Part shown: positions 43,619 to 55,906 of the stretch, one piece after another | Numbering within the stretch: the stretch's first letter is position 1 | Layout of the letters: the number at the start of each line of letters is the position of its first letter | NCBI GenBank assembly: GCA_946811695.1 | Contig: OX328123.1 | Location: 34,142,873 to 34,206,872 of the forward strand | Reading direction: 5' to 3' | DNA: 64,000 nt | From: Gonocerus acuteangulatus | Taxonomy: Eukaryota > Arthropoda > Insecta > Hemiptera > Coreidae | Position numbers and translations under genes: made by a program | Notes under the pieces: model-generated | The model's input: only the letters and a program-made list of their open reading frames with translations | Told to the model about the DNA's origin: nothing | Database searches by the model: none

Positions 43619-46600
43619 TGAATAAGTGTCGGTGTATCACGTGCGTGTAGGAAGTTCTACGCCATATTATATGTGATCTGGAATAACATTGAAATCTTGC
43701 AAACGCACACCCGAATATATCTCCATCCCTGTAAATGCCTCTTTTGTAAGGTTATATTTAAATATAGTATTCGTTCTAGGTGAATAGATTCATGCAAGGA
43801 GGTTCCTCGTTACACTGTTCATGCCTCTAAATTGTTTGTGTTTCGATTGAGTTCGCTGAGTTGGAAATAATTAATAAGTTGTTCTTCCCCTATTGATGAA
43901 ATTTCGAAATTGCTAGCCTATATTAATCTCCATTAACCCCAGTATTACTTTGAGTTCTTTATATCAAACTTTTCAATTTGTCATTACTATTTTCAACCCA
44001 AGGTTGCACATATTTCATAGCTAATATTTTCACATTCCAAACCATAATGTCTATTTTAACTAAACAATTCTCCGCAACGGCTCACTTTGTTTAAATTACT
44101 CTACATACAAGTTGCCACCAAATGTACTCGCTGCGTTGAAGAAAATAGAGATGAGAGAGTAGAGGAAGTAGGATGATGAGAGACATTCCATTTGAAACAT
44201 TCAAGAGAAGCGCCGAGTGGGGGATGCGGCAGATGAGAGATGCAAATAGAATAGGGACCAAGAGTGGTGCATGAGGGACTCCATCTAGTGTAGGCTGTTT
44301 CCAGCTCTACATTTGGCTAGGAATTCATTCTAACAGTAGAGTTGCAATTTATGTTTTATTGTTTCACATGTTTGACCTGTTTTTATGACACACAAGCAAA
44401 AATGTAAGAATTAGTATTTAATTTGTAAGACCAGTTCTGGAAATAGTATATTTTTTCTGGTGGAGGAGGGGGGGGGGGTATTTTGAACGTAAAGTTTGAT
44501 TTATTTCAATAAAATTGTACTAACCTTTGTCAAACAATTGATGTTCTAGAAAACCAAAAAAATCTAGTGTCTTCCTTTATCACCAAGCAATCTTTCGTAT
44601 TGATATCTTAAAAAAAGGTGAACTATCTTAGCCTATATGCTCAATGCAAATCATTTAGCTTGAATGTATATTAACGTGTGAATGTAGAACATAAACTCTT
44701 AGTAAACACTATACTATGTAGCGTTTTATACATCCGAGACTTCACAGGGCATTCTTAAGTGCACAACTTTTGGCAGTTCAAGCAAATATTCCAAAAATTA
44801 GCTGATCATCTGAATATAATGTTAGAATAAATTTATTCATTTTGCTTCTTAAGATTATTTTATTGGATATAGTAGTAGCAAAATTACTAATATAGCACAA
44901 ATAATATTATACAAGGCCAACTCTCTGCAATTTAGATACCCTGTATGCAATAAAAAAAAAAAAAAACAAATAAAATACTAATCTTATCGTCTCTTTAGTT
45001 GGATTTAAGGCCTAACAAAGATATTTTTGTATCAGCTTCTGGCAATCTAGCACCAGAAACTGATGTAGTAATTCTTGAATGTATTTGTAGATGTTAAACG
45101 CCATTCGCAATATGAAGTGAAGTAATCACAATTACCATACGCACAGACATGGTCTATTAGCGTTGTAATCGGGGTGTGTACTAGATACAACTCGTTACAC
45201 AACGGTGGTTCCCGTGTGACTTCCCGATCCACAGCCCATTCGTCTAGCATTTATGCGGTATGACTAGCAAATGAGATTTTTTAGAGCTCGGTCACGTGTC
45301 AACTATTTTTCGATGTAGAATCACCAGAAAAAAATGGGGCAAATCGGTGACCCCATCGCTGTATACTCCCCTTGTGAGCTATTCGGCGATGAAGCTGTTG
45401 CCGCTATATGCCAGTACTTCTTCAATCATGAATAGGGCTCCTGAGTCCCGGCGGATCTGGGCGGATAAAATGTTGACGTATATCTCTTACTTAGGTATAT
45501 ATCTCACTATATCTCATATCAGATCCCCGAAAGCTCGCTACACACTTTTCTATTTTCCAATTCTTTTTAACTACACCCATTTTTATCACAAAAGGTGTAA
45601 AAAAACAAAACAACAAAAAGTGCTGTTAAAAAATTTAGTTTATTTTTTTCGTACAATGACCAAAACCAGCTCAAAAATATTTGCAGGTTAAAAAAAAAAG
45701 TATGCTTCTGTGCCACATCAATAATGAGTTGAACACAGAAATGCGGCATATATACGGTATTAAGAGTATTTTTGCGCATCTGTTTTTTTCAGATACCCTG
45801 GACTGTCTGGAACAAGTCCTTGTAGTTGGCGAACAAAAAAAAAAAAAAGTTTCAAATTCGGCCAATATCGCGGGTTTCCACGTTTCGTCCCCCTGTGTGA
45901 CGCCCCAATATGTTGTTAAACCCCTAACAATGAAATGGGAGTATTTTAACAGAAGTATTTACTTACGATTGTGTTGTGCCTGCTTAATTTACTGCTGACC
46001 TTTCTGCAGGACTGATAGGAGCGATCATTCGCGGAAGGAGGAATGTCGTATTCGCTTCGCATTATGCTGCTACTGCCAACACTATATTGTGTATTGTCTT
46101 TCACTTGATAATGTTATCACTTTAGTAGCTTACGTTACTCTCTGTACATTCTCTCTCTTATCAGCTGTTTTTTTTTGTTAACTCTCCTCAAAGCATCCTC
46201 CGTAGCAACCAAGATATCAGACGACGGTGTCACGTAAATGCAGTTTCCTAAAACCACTTCACGGATTCCGTTTATGACGCTTTTCCTAATTCCCGTTCCT
46301 ATTTTGTAGTTTGTCCTGATGGACGTAAGGGTTTATAAGGCAGCCCAACCCTTTTTGTGACTGCAGAGAGTCCTCATGCATCTAAAGAGGCAGGGCAGTT
46401 CACTCGGATCTCGTAATCATCATAATCTTGGGCTAATTTTTGGCGTAATGATCTTAGCCAAAATACTCTATTATTGCATTACTGCTAACCAGTGCAATAA
46501 AAAATAAAACAAAACATCTGATGCCAAATTATGGAAAACGCTTAACGATTTTGCACATTGGACATTCAAGTTGTGCTATTTGTAACAATGGACGTATTTC

Positions 46601-47292
46601 CCATGTTTCTGGTCTTTCGTCTTCGGTTTCTTTAACAATTTTCTGTTACTATGTGTTGTGAAACTTCATTTTGACATTTCTTGTATTTTGAATTGGATAT
46701 GTTAACGACATTTTGTAAACTCTATTAACCTCTAAAAGTCGTAATTTTAATTTTGTCCTCGATAGCTTATCATAGTTCAGGTGATTGCATAGAAAGAATC
46801 AAATAACTAATCAACTATTATTTACTAATCGCGAAACCACTCAGCCTGATTCCACATCTACACCTCCTTGCTGCCTAGACGTTAGCAATCCCAAGACCGC
46901 GTAGACTCGATGCTCCCCGAGTGGACTTCTGACCTACTATACTACACCCTCTATTTGCATCTAAAGGACGGGTCTGCCCTCCAGTGTAAACACAAACATC
47001 CCTTCCACTCCTAACTCCTAATAAGTCTATTAGAATGAATACTCTCAAACAACAAGTGTCTTAGTTTTACACATCAATACAGGATTCTAGTGTTTACTAT
47101 AGCTATGCAGATATTTCCTTGAACTTAGTAGGAAAGAATAAAACATTTGATACATTAAAGTGAAAGTTAGCGAGCAAATATATGTTTCACTGTTTCGAGA
47201 AATGTTTCACTTGTATCCACTGACCTAATTATAATTTGTATATTTTTTCATATATGATTCATAATTGAAATATATGATATCATTGTTGTACG
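43619..47292. other. long stretch without a recognisable gene
   Basis: ORFs of 105 and 131 codons (45296-45998, plus) lack domains and contain poly-Lys from A runs. A G-run lies at about 44467. No terminal repeats or pol III boxes were seen. Confidence 0.35.
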
Positions 47293-47590
47293 AAAAAATG
47301 GAAAGTGGATGTAATAATTGAAGGACTCAGTGCCAAAGATGACTAACACACAATTAGAAATAACTGATAAAATTGGAGTTTAAGTTAGAGAGAATTTGAA
47401 AAAAAAAATAGTGTTGTTGAGAGAAATGATTTCAATTTCTACAATTAAAATGATTTCTGTCAACAACACTATTTTTTTTTTTTCAAATTCTCTCTAACCT
47501 TAACTCCAATTTTCTCAGTTATTTCTAATTGTGGGTTGGTAACCTTTGGCGCTGAGTCCTTCAATTATTACACCCTCTGTCCATTTTTTT
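47293..47590. repeat. palindromic element, about 298 bp
   Basis: Arms 47293-47420 and 47460-47590 are inverted copies with several differences (for example GTGTTGTTGA / TCAACAACAC and GAAGGACTCAGTGCC / GGCGCTGAGTCCTTC). The 39-bp centre is TTTC-rich. No clear target duplication. Probably a MITE. Confidence 0.75.
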
Positions 47591-49579
47591 TATATAACCC
47601 TGTTTCAGGCTTCAATCTCAAACGAAACATTGGCAATTAAGATTCATTATTTTTAAAAGAATATTATTTTATAAATTATCGTGATCGAACCTTTACTACG
47701 TTTCACACTAGCTGATTAATGTCGTTCTTAGAAATCATGGTACTGTTATATTAAAACAAACAAAAACATTTAGCGCCGTTCCTCCTTCACACATAATACT
47801 GGACGCTTTTATTGTTATTAGTTTCTCCCTCTAGACAAGAAAACTCGCTTCTCGAATCACTGACCAGAGTATTTGACTTTTCATAATCCAGATATCGCTC
47901 GTTCAAATTTATAGTGAGACACTACACGGTAAAATATTCGGGATAAAAAAAGTAAAATTTTACCAATGGAGTAAAAAAATAAAAAATAAAAAGAGCGATC
48001 GTTTTTTCTTTTTTTTCTTTTTTTTTTTTTTTTATTATCTCGGCTACGAAATCGTGAAGAGTTCTCAGTCCAAATCCTAATAATTTTTCTGAGAAATGGG
48101 TTCAGAATAAATGTAGTATTTTATCATTTTCAATGGGCCAAATGACCCCAGCAGTCGAAGTCCCTTAACAAAAAAAATGTATTAAAGAGAATAACCTCAA
48201 GTACTCACCTCAAGCCTTCCCGCTACAGCAATGTCCACACACCTGCTCACACCATGGGGATTAACAATACAATACTACAGACAAAAAAAGTCTCGCCAAT
48301 TCACGGCAAGCGGATAGGCGAAGGCTGTCGAGTTATTTTAACTACAGACGTCTATATGCAGAATAAGTTTGTTAAGTAAGAAAAAAATATGGTCATAACC
48401 ATAACACGCTGTACAATATAAGTCATTCCAGAATCAACTGGCCTTATCTAAGACACATATATCATATAAATATCAATACATGTCTGTTTGTCTAACATCA
48501 AGCTTGGATAAAAGAAGTTCAAAGATAATGTAGAAAATATCAGTTAGACGAGAAGTAATCATTTTCTGCCGTTCGAGCATACTCGATTATACTGATATAA
48601 TGAGTATTATACTGATGAGAGCTGGTCACCTTTATCCGTCTGGCGTCCTAAAGTAACCATGTACCTGAGCGGTATATTTTGACGCAGGTTTCCCCAATCC
48701 CACAGTACAGGCCTATCCTTCAGGCATGCGTGTACTAACCAGCAGATCAGCATTTTTTGTGATTGTTAAAAAAAGAAGTATAAAAAGAAAAATTGCCTCT
48801 TCGTGTGTTTGCTGAAAATAAATGTTCACTCATAGGGCGCATCAGTAAAACGTAGGTATACTCGGTCTTGAGAGTGGGGACGCTAATTTTTGAGGGAATG
48901 TCATCGGGACAGCTCAAATAACAATAATAATACGCCTAAATCGAAAAAATCCTGGTACATATATCTTTTTCTTTTAATATTAAAAAAATAAAAAAATATT
49001 ACATGTATTTTAACTTCTTTCGTTCGTAACTCTTCTATAATTATTTATTTATTTTTTTTTTGCTATAAAACGTAGGTTAGAAAAACGGTTTAGAAAAAAG
49101 AAAAGAAATGAGCCCTGTCCCGGCTAGAAAAAGTTGTTAACCTATAGACAACCAGTATTCAATAATAAACTGATGTTAAAATTTAAATAACAATCAAATT
49201 TAAATCTTTAAACGCTGTTTGAAACTCCTCAAAAAGACACTTTAGGTGTTAAGTTACGCCTAGTATAGCCTGGGATACTCAATTACAAAGTCAAATTAAG
49301 CGTAGTTTTTTAGCACTTTCTTCTTCACACCGTTTACTGATTCTCAAAGAGAGAAAATTCGCAAAAACATTAAATTTAATAATAATTAAAAAAAAAAAAA
49401 AATATTCATGCCGTTTTGAACCCATTTCGTCAACACAGACACGGGGTTCTGGGTAAGCAAACCAGTAAAGCATGTACATGTTGATGGCTTATAATACAAA
49501 CTTATACAGAAATCAAATTCCGGCAGACTATAGACTCAGGAAAAGTCCTAAATTACAGTACAATCTTTTCCTATATTTG
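47591..49579. other. no gene; SINE-tail-like hairpin at 48135
   Basis: Apart from the hairpin at 48135-48164 and a poly-T run at about 48010-48034, nothing is recognised. Confidence 0.35.
48135..48176 (+). mobile_element. SINE-tail-like hairpin, GGG-stem variant
   Basis: GGGCCAAATGACCCCAGCAG followed by TCGAAGTCCC and TTAACAAAAAAAA. It keeps the AATGACC and GCAGT.GAAG phrases of the 26221 copy. No duplication was verified. Confidence 0.45.
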
Positions 49580-49704
49580 TTAGCGTGGTTCCTCCCTCCC
49601 TCCATAGGGAGGAAACCCGCTTATGTGATTGACCTTATGACGCAATCCCCTTATGATCGCAAGTCCCGATTAGAAAATTTCTCGTTTCAGACCCCATGGA
49701 CCAC

Positions 49705-49763
<59 letters not shown>

Positions 49764-50880
49764 TATAAATGTATATATATATATATATTTGTTTCTCTGT
49801 TCGCGCTCCTGACGCACAGTGGTAAAAGTGAAAAAGCGCTCAAAACTTGATTTTTTGAAGTATTTTCTCCGAACCCATTTGCCTTAAATATATGTTAAAT
49901 ACCTCGTGAGAGTGCTATTTCTTGAGTTATAGGCCACCACCGTTGATTGCAGGACGGTGGTTAATCATTGAAGTACTAGAAACGAAGAAAATTTCCCAAA
50001 TCCTCATGTACCAAAATCCTTCCTTCAACTTTACTTTTTCAGACCGATAAGGTTGACGCATGTTTTTGTTGTTTTAATTGGATGTTCGAAGGGCAAAAAA
50101 AAAAAAAAAAATGTTTGTACTTTTCGAATCGCCTTCGTGGACGGGGATACTGAAAAAGTAAAAAAAAAATACACGTTCAAATTTCGTTTTGTCATATAGC
50201 TTTTGCGTCTCACTAATTTCGGGCTTAAATATTCCGTGGGCATTTAAAGAAAGACCCCAGACTGAAATTAGCTGCATAAGTCTGCCTACTTCGGTGATAG
50301 AGGTGAACGAACTCGGTGAGACAGACGCACGTTATCTCTATGTAAACATTGGAATCAAATCGAAGATGGATTTTTTTTTTGCAGTACTCAAGTCAGTGTT
50401 GGCTGCAAAAAATGACTGAAGTGATCCGAGTGAAAAATCGTGTCCTAGTTGAAATATTGTAATTTCAGGTTTCTAAATCAACTATATCAGAATGTTATTG
50501 AGTTTTAAGCGGGTTTGGGCGGTTTTTGACCACTGTGTGACGGCTCAAACATGGTCTGATTTTGATGAAATTTGGTACAAAAATCTTTCTTCTAATTTGA
50601 AAGGTCAAGTTTGTTATCCACCAGAATCCCTCCACCGGAACATGGCTTTTGGAGCGAAATTCGCGCAAAAAACCCAGAACGCTTACGTTTTCGAGTTCAT
50701 ATGCATGCGTAGATAAACGAATGAAACCAATTTTAAAGCGATATCTGTAACCGTTTTTGAGAAACTTTGTAACTCCTATTTTTTCAAACTAACTTTTAGT
50801 TTGGGCATTCAGAAACGATTCATTCAGTTGAAATTTATTCCAGAGGTTTATTATTCATCAAATCTAAGATACTTGTAGAT
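49580..50880 (-). repeat. hairpin-ended repeat superfamily C, copy C3
   Basis: The minus-strand 3' end is CTAA next to a hairpin (GGTTCCTCCCT..AGGGAGGAAACC, 49587-49619). It is preceded by a GACGCAATCC-type block and (AT)n at 49707-49790, then TTTTGACCACTGTGTGACGG, GATGAAATTTGGTACAAAAA and CGAAATTCGCGCAAAAAACC, also present at 62.7 kb. The 5S SINE at 50889 cuts it. ORFs of 74-98 codons here are repeat sequence. Confidence 0.65.
49707..49790. repeat. (AT)n microsatellite inside C3
   Basis: About 84 bp with a few interruptions. It generates the Tyr-Ile repeat frames. Confidence 0.95.
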
Positions 50881-50888
50881 AGATAATT

Positions 50889-51078
50889 TTTTTTTTTTTT
50901 TTTACGGCGCATCTACAACTTGGCCATTAGCGCCGGGCTATCTATAGGTTGCCACCCTTTTATAATGCCAACAGCACGTGGCCGGACACCCATTCAGGTA
51001 CTGACCACACCCGACGTTGCTTAACTTCGGTGATCTGCGGGAACCGGTGTATTCAACGTGGCTATGGCCGTTGGCAAG
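50889..51078 (-). mobile_element. 5S rRNA-derived SINE, complete
   Basis: Reverse complement: GCCAACGGCCATAGCCACG, ATCACCGAAGTTAAGCAACG, CCACGTGCTGTTGGC, AAAAGGGTGGCAACC, TATAGATAGCCC, then the tail hairpin GGCGC/GCGCC (50906-50934), GTAA and A tail. AGATAATT flanks at 50881-50888 and 51079-51086. It is the clearest copy linking the 5S head to the tRNA-SINE tail. Confidence 0.9.
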
Positions 51079-51690
51079 AGATAATTGTATTTTAAATAAC
51101 TGTATTTTGAAATAAATTTATTTGAAATAATTCTTTAAAAATAACTTTCTTTGAAATAATATTTCAAATAAATTATTTTAAATACAGTATTTTTTATTTT
51201 TATTTCAAATACATTTTGCTCATCTCTGATACACAAACACTGTGAATAAACACATGAATCAACGTACGGCTTCATTTTTAAATTTAAATTAATAATTTGT
51301 TTCCTAAGGAATAAAAAGTTAGCAAAGCGATTTCAAAATTCCAGTTTCACTGAATAATGTCACTTGATTAAGATATTTACGAAAAATTTGGCAATATTCC
51401 GATGGAAAAGCACATCCAGGTTATCCGCCTAGAATATAACTCCTCTCAGAAAGGAGTTTCGAGGTTCGACGTTAAGTTATTTCTTGGATTGAAAATTTAA
51501 ATGAGACCAAGAAGAGAGGAGAATCACTAGAATCGATTAAGTACGTAATCGAGGTAATTCCAGAAGGAGCGAACATCGATTACCTGGGCAGTGGCTAATT
51601 TATCGATATCTCTCTCAGGAACCTTCCATTCCTAATGTTCCTCCAGATTAGAGAGAACTAAAATTTCCACCTCTAGCTACCATCTTATTC

Positions 51691-52640
51691 TAAACTAGCT
51701 GTTACCCGGTGTGCAATGCTACACACATGCTTCATGTTAAATAGTTGTAACCCAGCTTCCATGGTATGCCTACTTTATATTGTAAATTTTAAAAAATGAT
51801 TGATTATATGATATTTGTCCAAATTATGAGAATATACGATTATAAATTGAGAGCTCAGATGAAAAAATTATTTTCCAATTTTTTTTTGTGAAACTGGGGT
51901 GGAAAATAAATTAACCCTTATTTTAAAAAGTATACTATTTTTAAAAAGTACTCTAATTTTAAAAAGTATACTTATTTAAAAAAGTACCCTTATTTTAAAA
52001 TGGTATTACAATTAAATGATTCCAAATCATTTAATTGCAATACCGTTTTAAATAAAATCCAAACCAAACTCCCTTTGTTTAATTTTTTTAAAGAAAAAAA
52101 ATGTGTGGTCCATAAATAAATAGCAATAAAATTGAGGCATTTAATTAAGGTTATGCTTAGTTATAAGTTGTAATAATTATAACTGAAACTATATTCTTTA
52201 TTTTCATTGATTTTTTTTTAAATATAATATTTTTTTATTTTAAGGGCTTCGCACCTAAAGCTAAAACCTCAACCTTGCGCAAATATAATATTAATATGTT
52301 ATATTGTTTACCTGTTCATGTAATAATCTGTGACTGAGTTTTTTTTTATGAATGAAAAAGGTAGGTAAGCGGTGTTTTAAAATATTGTTTCAAATACACT
52401 TTCACATATTTTTTCCCCCTTTCTATTAAAGCTTCTGTTTCAAATTTTATGGTTCATGAGCTCTTCTATAAGGATAGTCTTTCTATCATAGGAAATAGGG
52501 GCATCTAAGAATAAAAACAAATTTAAGATATTCTTCTTGCAGTTATGGACAACACTGAATTAAAGATATTTGGGAATTTGAATAACGACATTGATTTGGC
52601 GAGCAACAATATTTTTACCAGAATTGCAACCGTATTTAAA
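51691..52640 (+). repeat. dispersed repeat family A, left part
   Basis: ACTAGCTGTTACCCGGTGTGC head, then a partial second unit. Its 3' end appears at 55600-55746, so about 3 kb of other sequence seems nested within it. Confidence 0.55.
51991..52055. repeat. 30-bp-arm hairpin
   Basis: Arms 51991-52020 and 52026-52055 (…TGGTATTACAATTAAATGAT / ATCATTTAATTGCAATACC…) with two or three mismatches and a 5-nt loop. Confidence 0.8.
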
Positions 52641-53289
52641 CATTTAGTTCAAGAGCTGGTAACACACTTTTCAAGTGTTTTATGCACCTTGAAAATTTGC
52701 TATAGTGGGTCTCTAGGGTAGATGAAAAGGTAATCAGGTAATCAGTAACAAACTATGGGCCAAAAATAGTGTTTTATTCGGAAGCCATAGTTCTTTAATG
52801 TAAAATTAAGGCAATTCTATAATGAATAATATATAAGGCAGACACTTTTAAGGGGGATAACATATAAAAAAAAAAACCGAAGTGGGTTTTTTGTAATATT
52901 AAATGAAGTTTTTTCTTCACACCGCTATTTAAACACCATAATTCAAAATAATTACAAAAGGGCAGACACTATTTCTGAGGTTTAGTAATCAGCAAACATG
53001 AAAATAAATTTAGCCGATGATAGACTGCAAAACACTGCGTGTAACCGTAAGAGTGAGTGAGAGGACCAATCATAAGGACAGGACAGTCCTTCTAGTTCTA
53101 GAAATAAAGCAATTTCCCTTAACTATACATTAAAGATTGTGAATAAAATACTATTTTTGTGACATATTTTTTCCCCTATGGTCCAGGAGACACATATATG
53201 CCTTACCTTCTCACGGGAGGCAATAGAGCAAAAATCCAAGGTGCATAAAATACTTCATGAAATTTGCGTTACCAGCTCTCCGACTAAAT
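52641..53289. mobile_element. palindromic element, copy 1 (649 bp)
   Basis: Left CATTTAGTTCAAGAGCTGG and right (reverse complement) CATTTAGTCGGAGAGCTGG, with matching inner arms (AGTGTTTTATGCACCTTG / CAAGGTGCATAAAATACTT). Related to 55907-56808. Non-coding. Confidence 0.65.
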
Positions 53290-53794
53290 GGTGACAGTCA
53301 GAGGATATAACTATCTTAGACAAAAGAAAGCATATGTCAGAATATAATAGATATTAAATTAATAAAATATTTCATGGAAAATTTAATTACTTATTTATTT
53401 ATTAGAACACCACAATTCACGTGACTTCCTCTTCTTATAAAAATAATATTTTAATACATTAATTTATCTGCAAAAAAAAAAAAAAATAGCATACAAAAGA
53501 AATATTAATAATAATAATAAAATAATGTTTCAAAATGTGGTGAAAATTAATTAATTTATATACATTCATTTGTATGAATATAAACATTTATGTAATTTAT
53601 TATGTACATCTATCTATAAGCGAATAAAAAAATAAGTTAATATAACAATTTGCATATGTATGTAAGAGGATTAATTTTAAGTCCCTTACAAAATGACATT
53701 GTTTAAAAAAAAATATATAAAAAAAAAATCTTTGTTTTTGGAGTTCTTTATGTATAAAACAAAAAGCTCTATCTTTTTGGAGAGTCTTGGAGCT

Positions 53795-54790
53795 TTAAAC
53801 TTCACTTAAAGCTACATATTCTGCATATGTAGACTCTTCTGTAACATCTTGTTGCTTTCTCGATTTCCAGTAAAATACATTACTAAATAACCTAATAATA
53901 AAACCAGTGGTGGATTTTCGTTCTAAATGATCATTTAAGAATATAGCCTCTACATCCATCTGTTCAACATTTAGACCCATTTGATATCATTATTTTGTTT
54001 CAAACTATCTATTTCTTTATCCGTAGCTTTTACCCAAAAATCACAATCGCTTGATCTTTATCAGATTCACTCTCAGCCAATCCAATACAGCTTATGTTTT
54101 CTTGGATAACATCAACATGCCTAGCGACAATGATTTTATTATTCAAAAGTACTTTATATCCCACATCACTATAACCGATTAAAATACACATATTGACCAT
54201 TTTATCCCATTTAGAAGTTATTATTTGTTCTGGTTTCGTAACAAAATCTTTACTACCATATAAATTAAAATTATAAACATCTGGTTTCTTTCCAAAAAAT
54301 ATTTCATAGGTTATTTTATTCTCAATGGTGTTACCTAAAGAGCGATTTTTCAAATAAGTTGCAGCACAGACAATTTCTGGCCAACATTTTTTTCTGCAAT
54401 ACCTTTTGCTAGTAAACAATGAGATATATTCATAATTGTTCTAGTAAATCACACCGTTTAGTTCATGAACATTTATGGGTCAGGGATTAATTTTGATACC
54501 CTTTTTTTTGTAAAGTCATAAATCTTACTATTTAAAAATTCCTTACCAATGTCACATCTCATAATACCAATTCTCTTATTTTCTAAGTTTTCAATCTCTT
54601 TTACTTATTGAACAAAGGAATTAAAACCTTCTGTTTTAGGTTTAATAGTTCAAATCCTAGCAATCTTACTATAATCATCAATAAATGAAACAAAATATTT
54701 TTCACCTTTGAGACTCCTATTGTTTTCCTTCCTATTGTTTTCAAAAGGGACACGATTCAGTTTACAATACAAGTTTTATAAATTTATAAC
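53795..54790 (-). pseudogene. Ty1/copia retrotransposon pol fragment (integrase, RT/RNase H remnants)
   Basis: On the minus strand the integrase core reads from about 54790: NRVPFEN, YFVSFIDDYSK (first catalytic Asp), MRCDIGKEFLNSK (second Asp), NVHELNG. After a frameshift near 54420 come WPEIVCAATYLKNRSL, YEIFFGKKPDV and CILIGYSDVGYKVL, typical of copia integrases. After a stop near 54030, the frame at 53980-53795 joins QMDVEAIFLNDHLER (RT) directly to KSTTGFIIRLFSNVFYW and TYAEYVALSEV (RNase H), so most of the RT is deleted. Stops and shifts make it non-functional. No LTRs were recognised. It lies between two copies of a palindromic element and inside repeat family A. Confidence 0.85.
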
Positions 54791-55599
54791 ATGTCCAGAT
54801 AAACTGATTCTTTACTGCCTTAAATGCACTTGAAGTTTTCCCAAAACTGTTACATTTCTTGATGTTTCATTTCAGTTGTTTGAATTTTATTTTTATAACA
54901 TATTCTGAAGTTTCTACATAAAATTTGCAATGCTGTTGATTCCTTTAGGTGTAAACTATCAAATTTCTGAATTATATATCACCAACTTTGGTCTCCTTTG
55001 CCTTTTCAATGACATGTACACACTTCATCAGTTTCAAAAACCCTTCCACATACTCCAAATACCAGTACAAACATATTCATTTACTTTATATTATAACCGA
55101 CATTGTAACCTTCCTTCTTTACTAAAGATATAAAAAACTACCTCTCAACAAAAGTATTAAAACTATTAAAGTTCTGAATAGAAACATGAACACTTAATTA
55201 TATGATATTAGTCCAAATTATGATTAGATAAACACAGAACACTTTTATGATATTACTCCAAATTCTGGTTAGAGCCCAGTGTTGCTCTAGGCAATCAAAT
55301 TAAAATTGATTTGATATGAAGAAAATTGATCTGATATTAAGAAAATTGATCTTAAAAATTGATCTTGTCCAAACTCTGAGAATATAAACCTATTATTTAG
55401 ATAAACAAACAAAGGTTAAAACTAAAAAGTTATTTTGCAAAAGAAAAACCTTTCGCAAAAAAAAAAGTTTTGTATTGCCCTTCTTCTTAGAAGAAGGGGC
55501 AACACTGGAACAAAAATACCGATTTCTGACTATAAACTCTTCTGTATTTGACAGTTTCGACCTCGTAACTTCCAAACTGTGAATCCTAGAATATTTTGA

Positions 55600-55746
55600 G
55601 CTAGCCTACGAGATTTCCCGGATCAAGACGTACCTATGTGCGAAGTTTGGTCAATATCAGTCAAACGGTGTGGATTTGTATAAGGAACAAACAAACATAC
55701 AGGCAAACAGACAAACAGAAAGACACGTGATTTTTATATATATAGA
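55600..55746 (+). repeat. dispersed repeat family A, 3' end
   Basis: GAGATTTCCCGGATCAAGACG, GTGCGAAGTTTGGTCAATATC, GTGTGGATTTGTATAAGG, a CAAACAAACA-type run, GACACGTGATTTTTATATATATAGAT. The same order occurs at 62185-62360. Confidence 0.7.
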
Positions 55747-55839
55747 TCTGAAGACGACACTTCTACATCTTAAAACCTCTACTGCTTTACCACACATTGG
55801 GCTCATGTATTTTAATAATTTTCTTCTATAAATATACTT

Positions 55840-55890
55840 TTAGGGCATTTCTTCCCTCCCTTTATAGGGAGGAAACCCACTAGATTATTT
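55840..55890 (-). repeat. superfamily C 3' hairpin fragment
   Basis: Reverse complement: GTGGGTTTCCTCCCTATAAA, GGGAGGGAAGAAATGCC, CTAA. Confidence 0.5.
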
Positions 55891-55906
55891 CACGTTTTTA
55901 GGCGTT

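Noticed and set aside
45296..45998. ORFs of 131 and 105 codons as exons
   Set aside because: No recognisable domain, Lys/Phe runs from A/T tracts, and opposing ORFs of similar length on the other strand.
49472..49817. ORFs rich in Tyr-Ile repeats
   Set aside because: They are translations of the (AT)n microsatellite, as are those at 58.4 and 62.6 kb.
55277..55507. hAT-like MITE with CAGTGTTGC(T/C)C ends
   Set aside because: The ends match over only about 10 bp and the flanking 8-mers (TTAGAGCC, GAACAAAA) differ. The inner CCCTTCTTCT palindrome alone is not enough.
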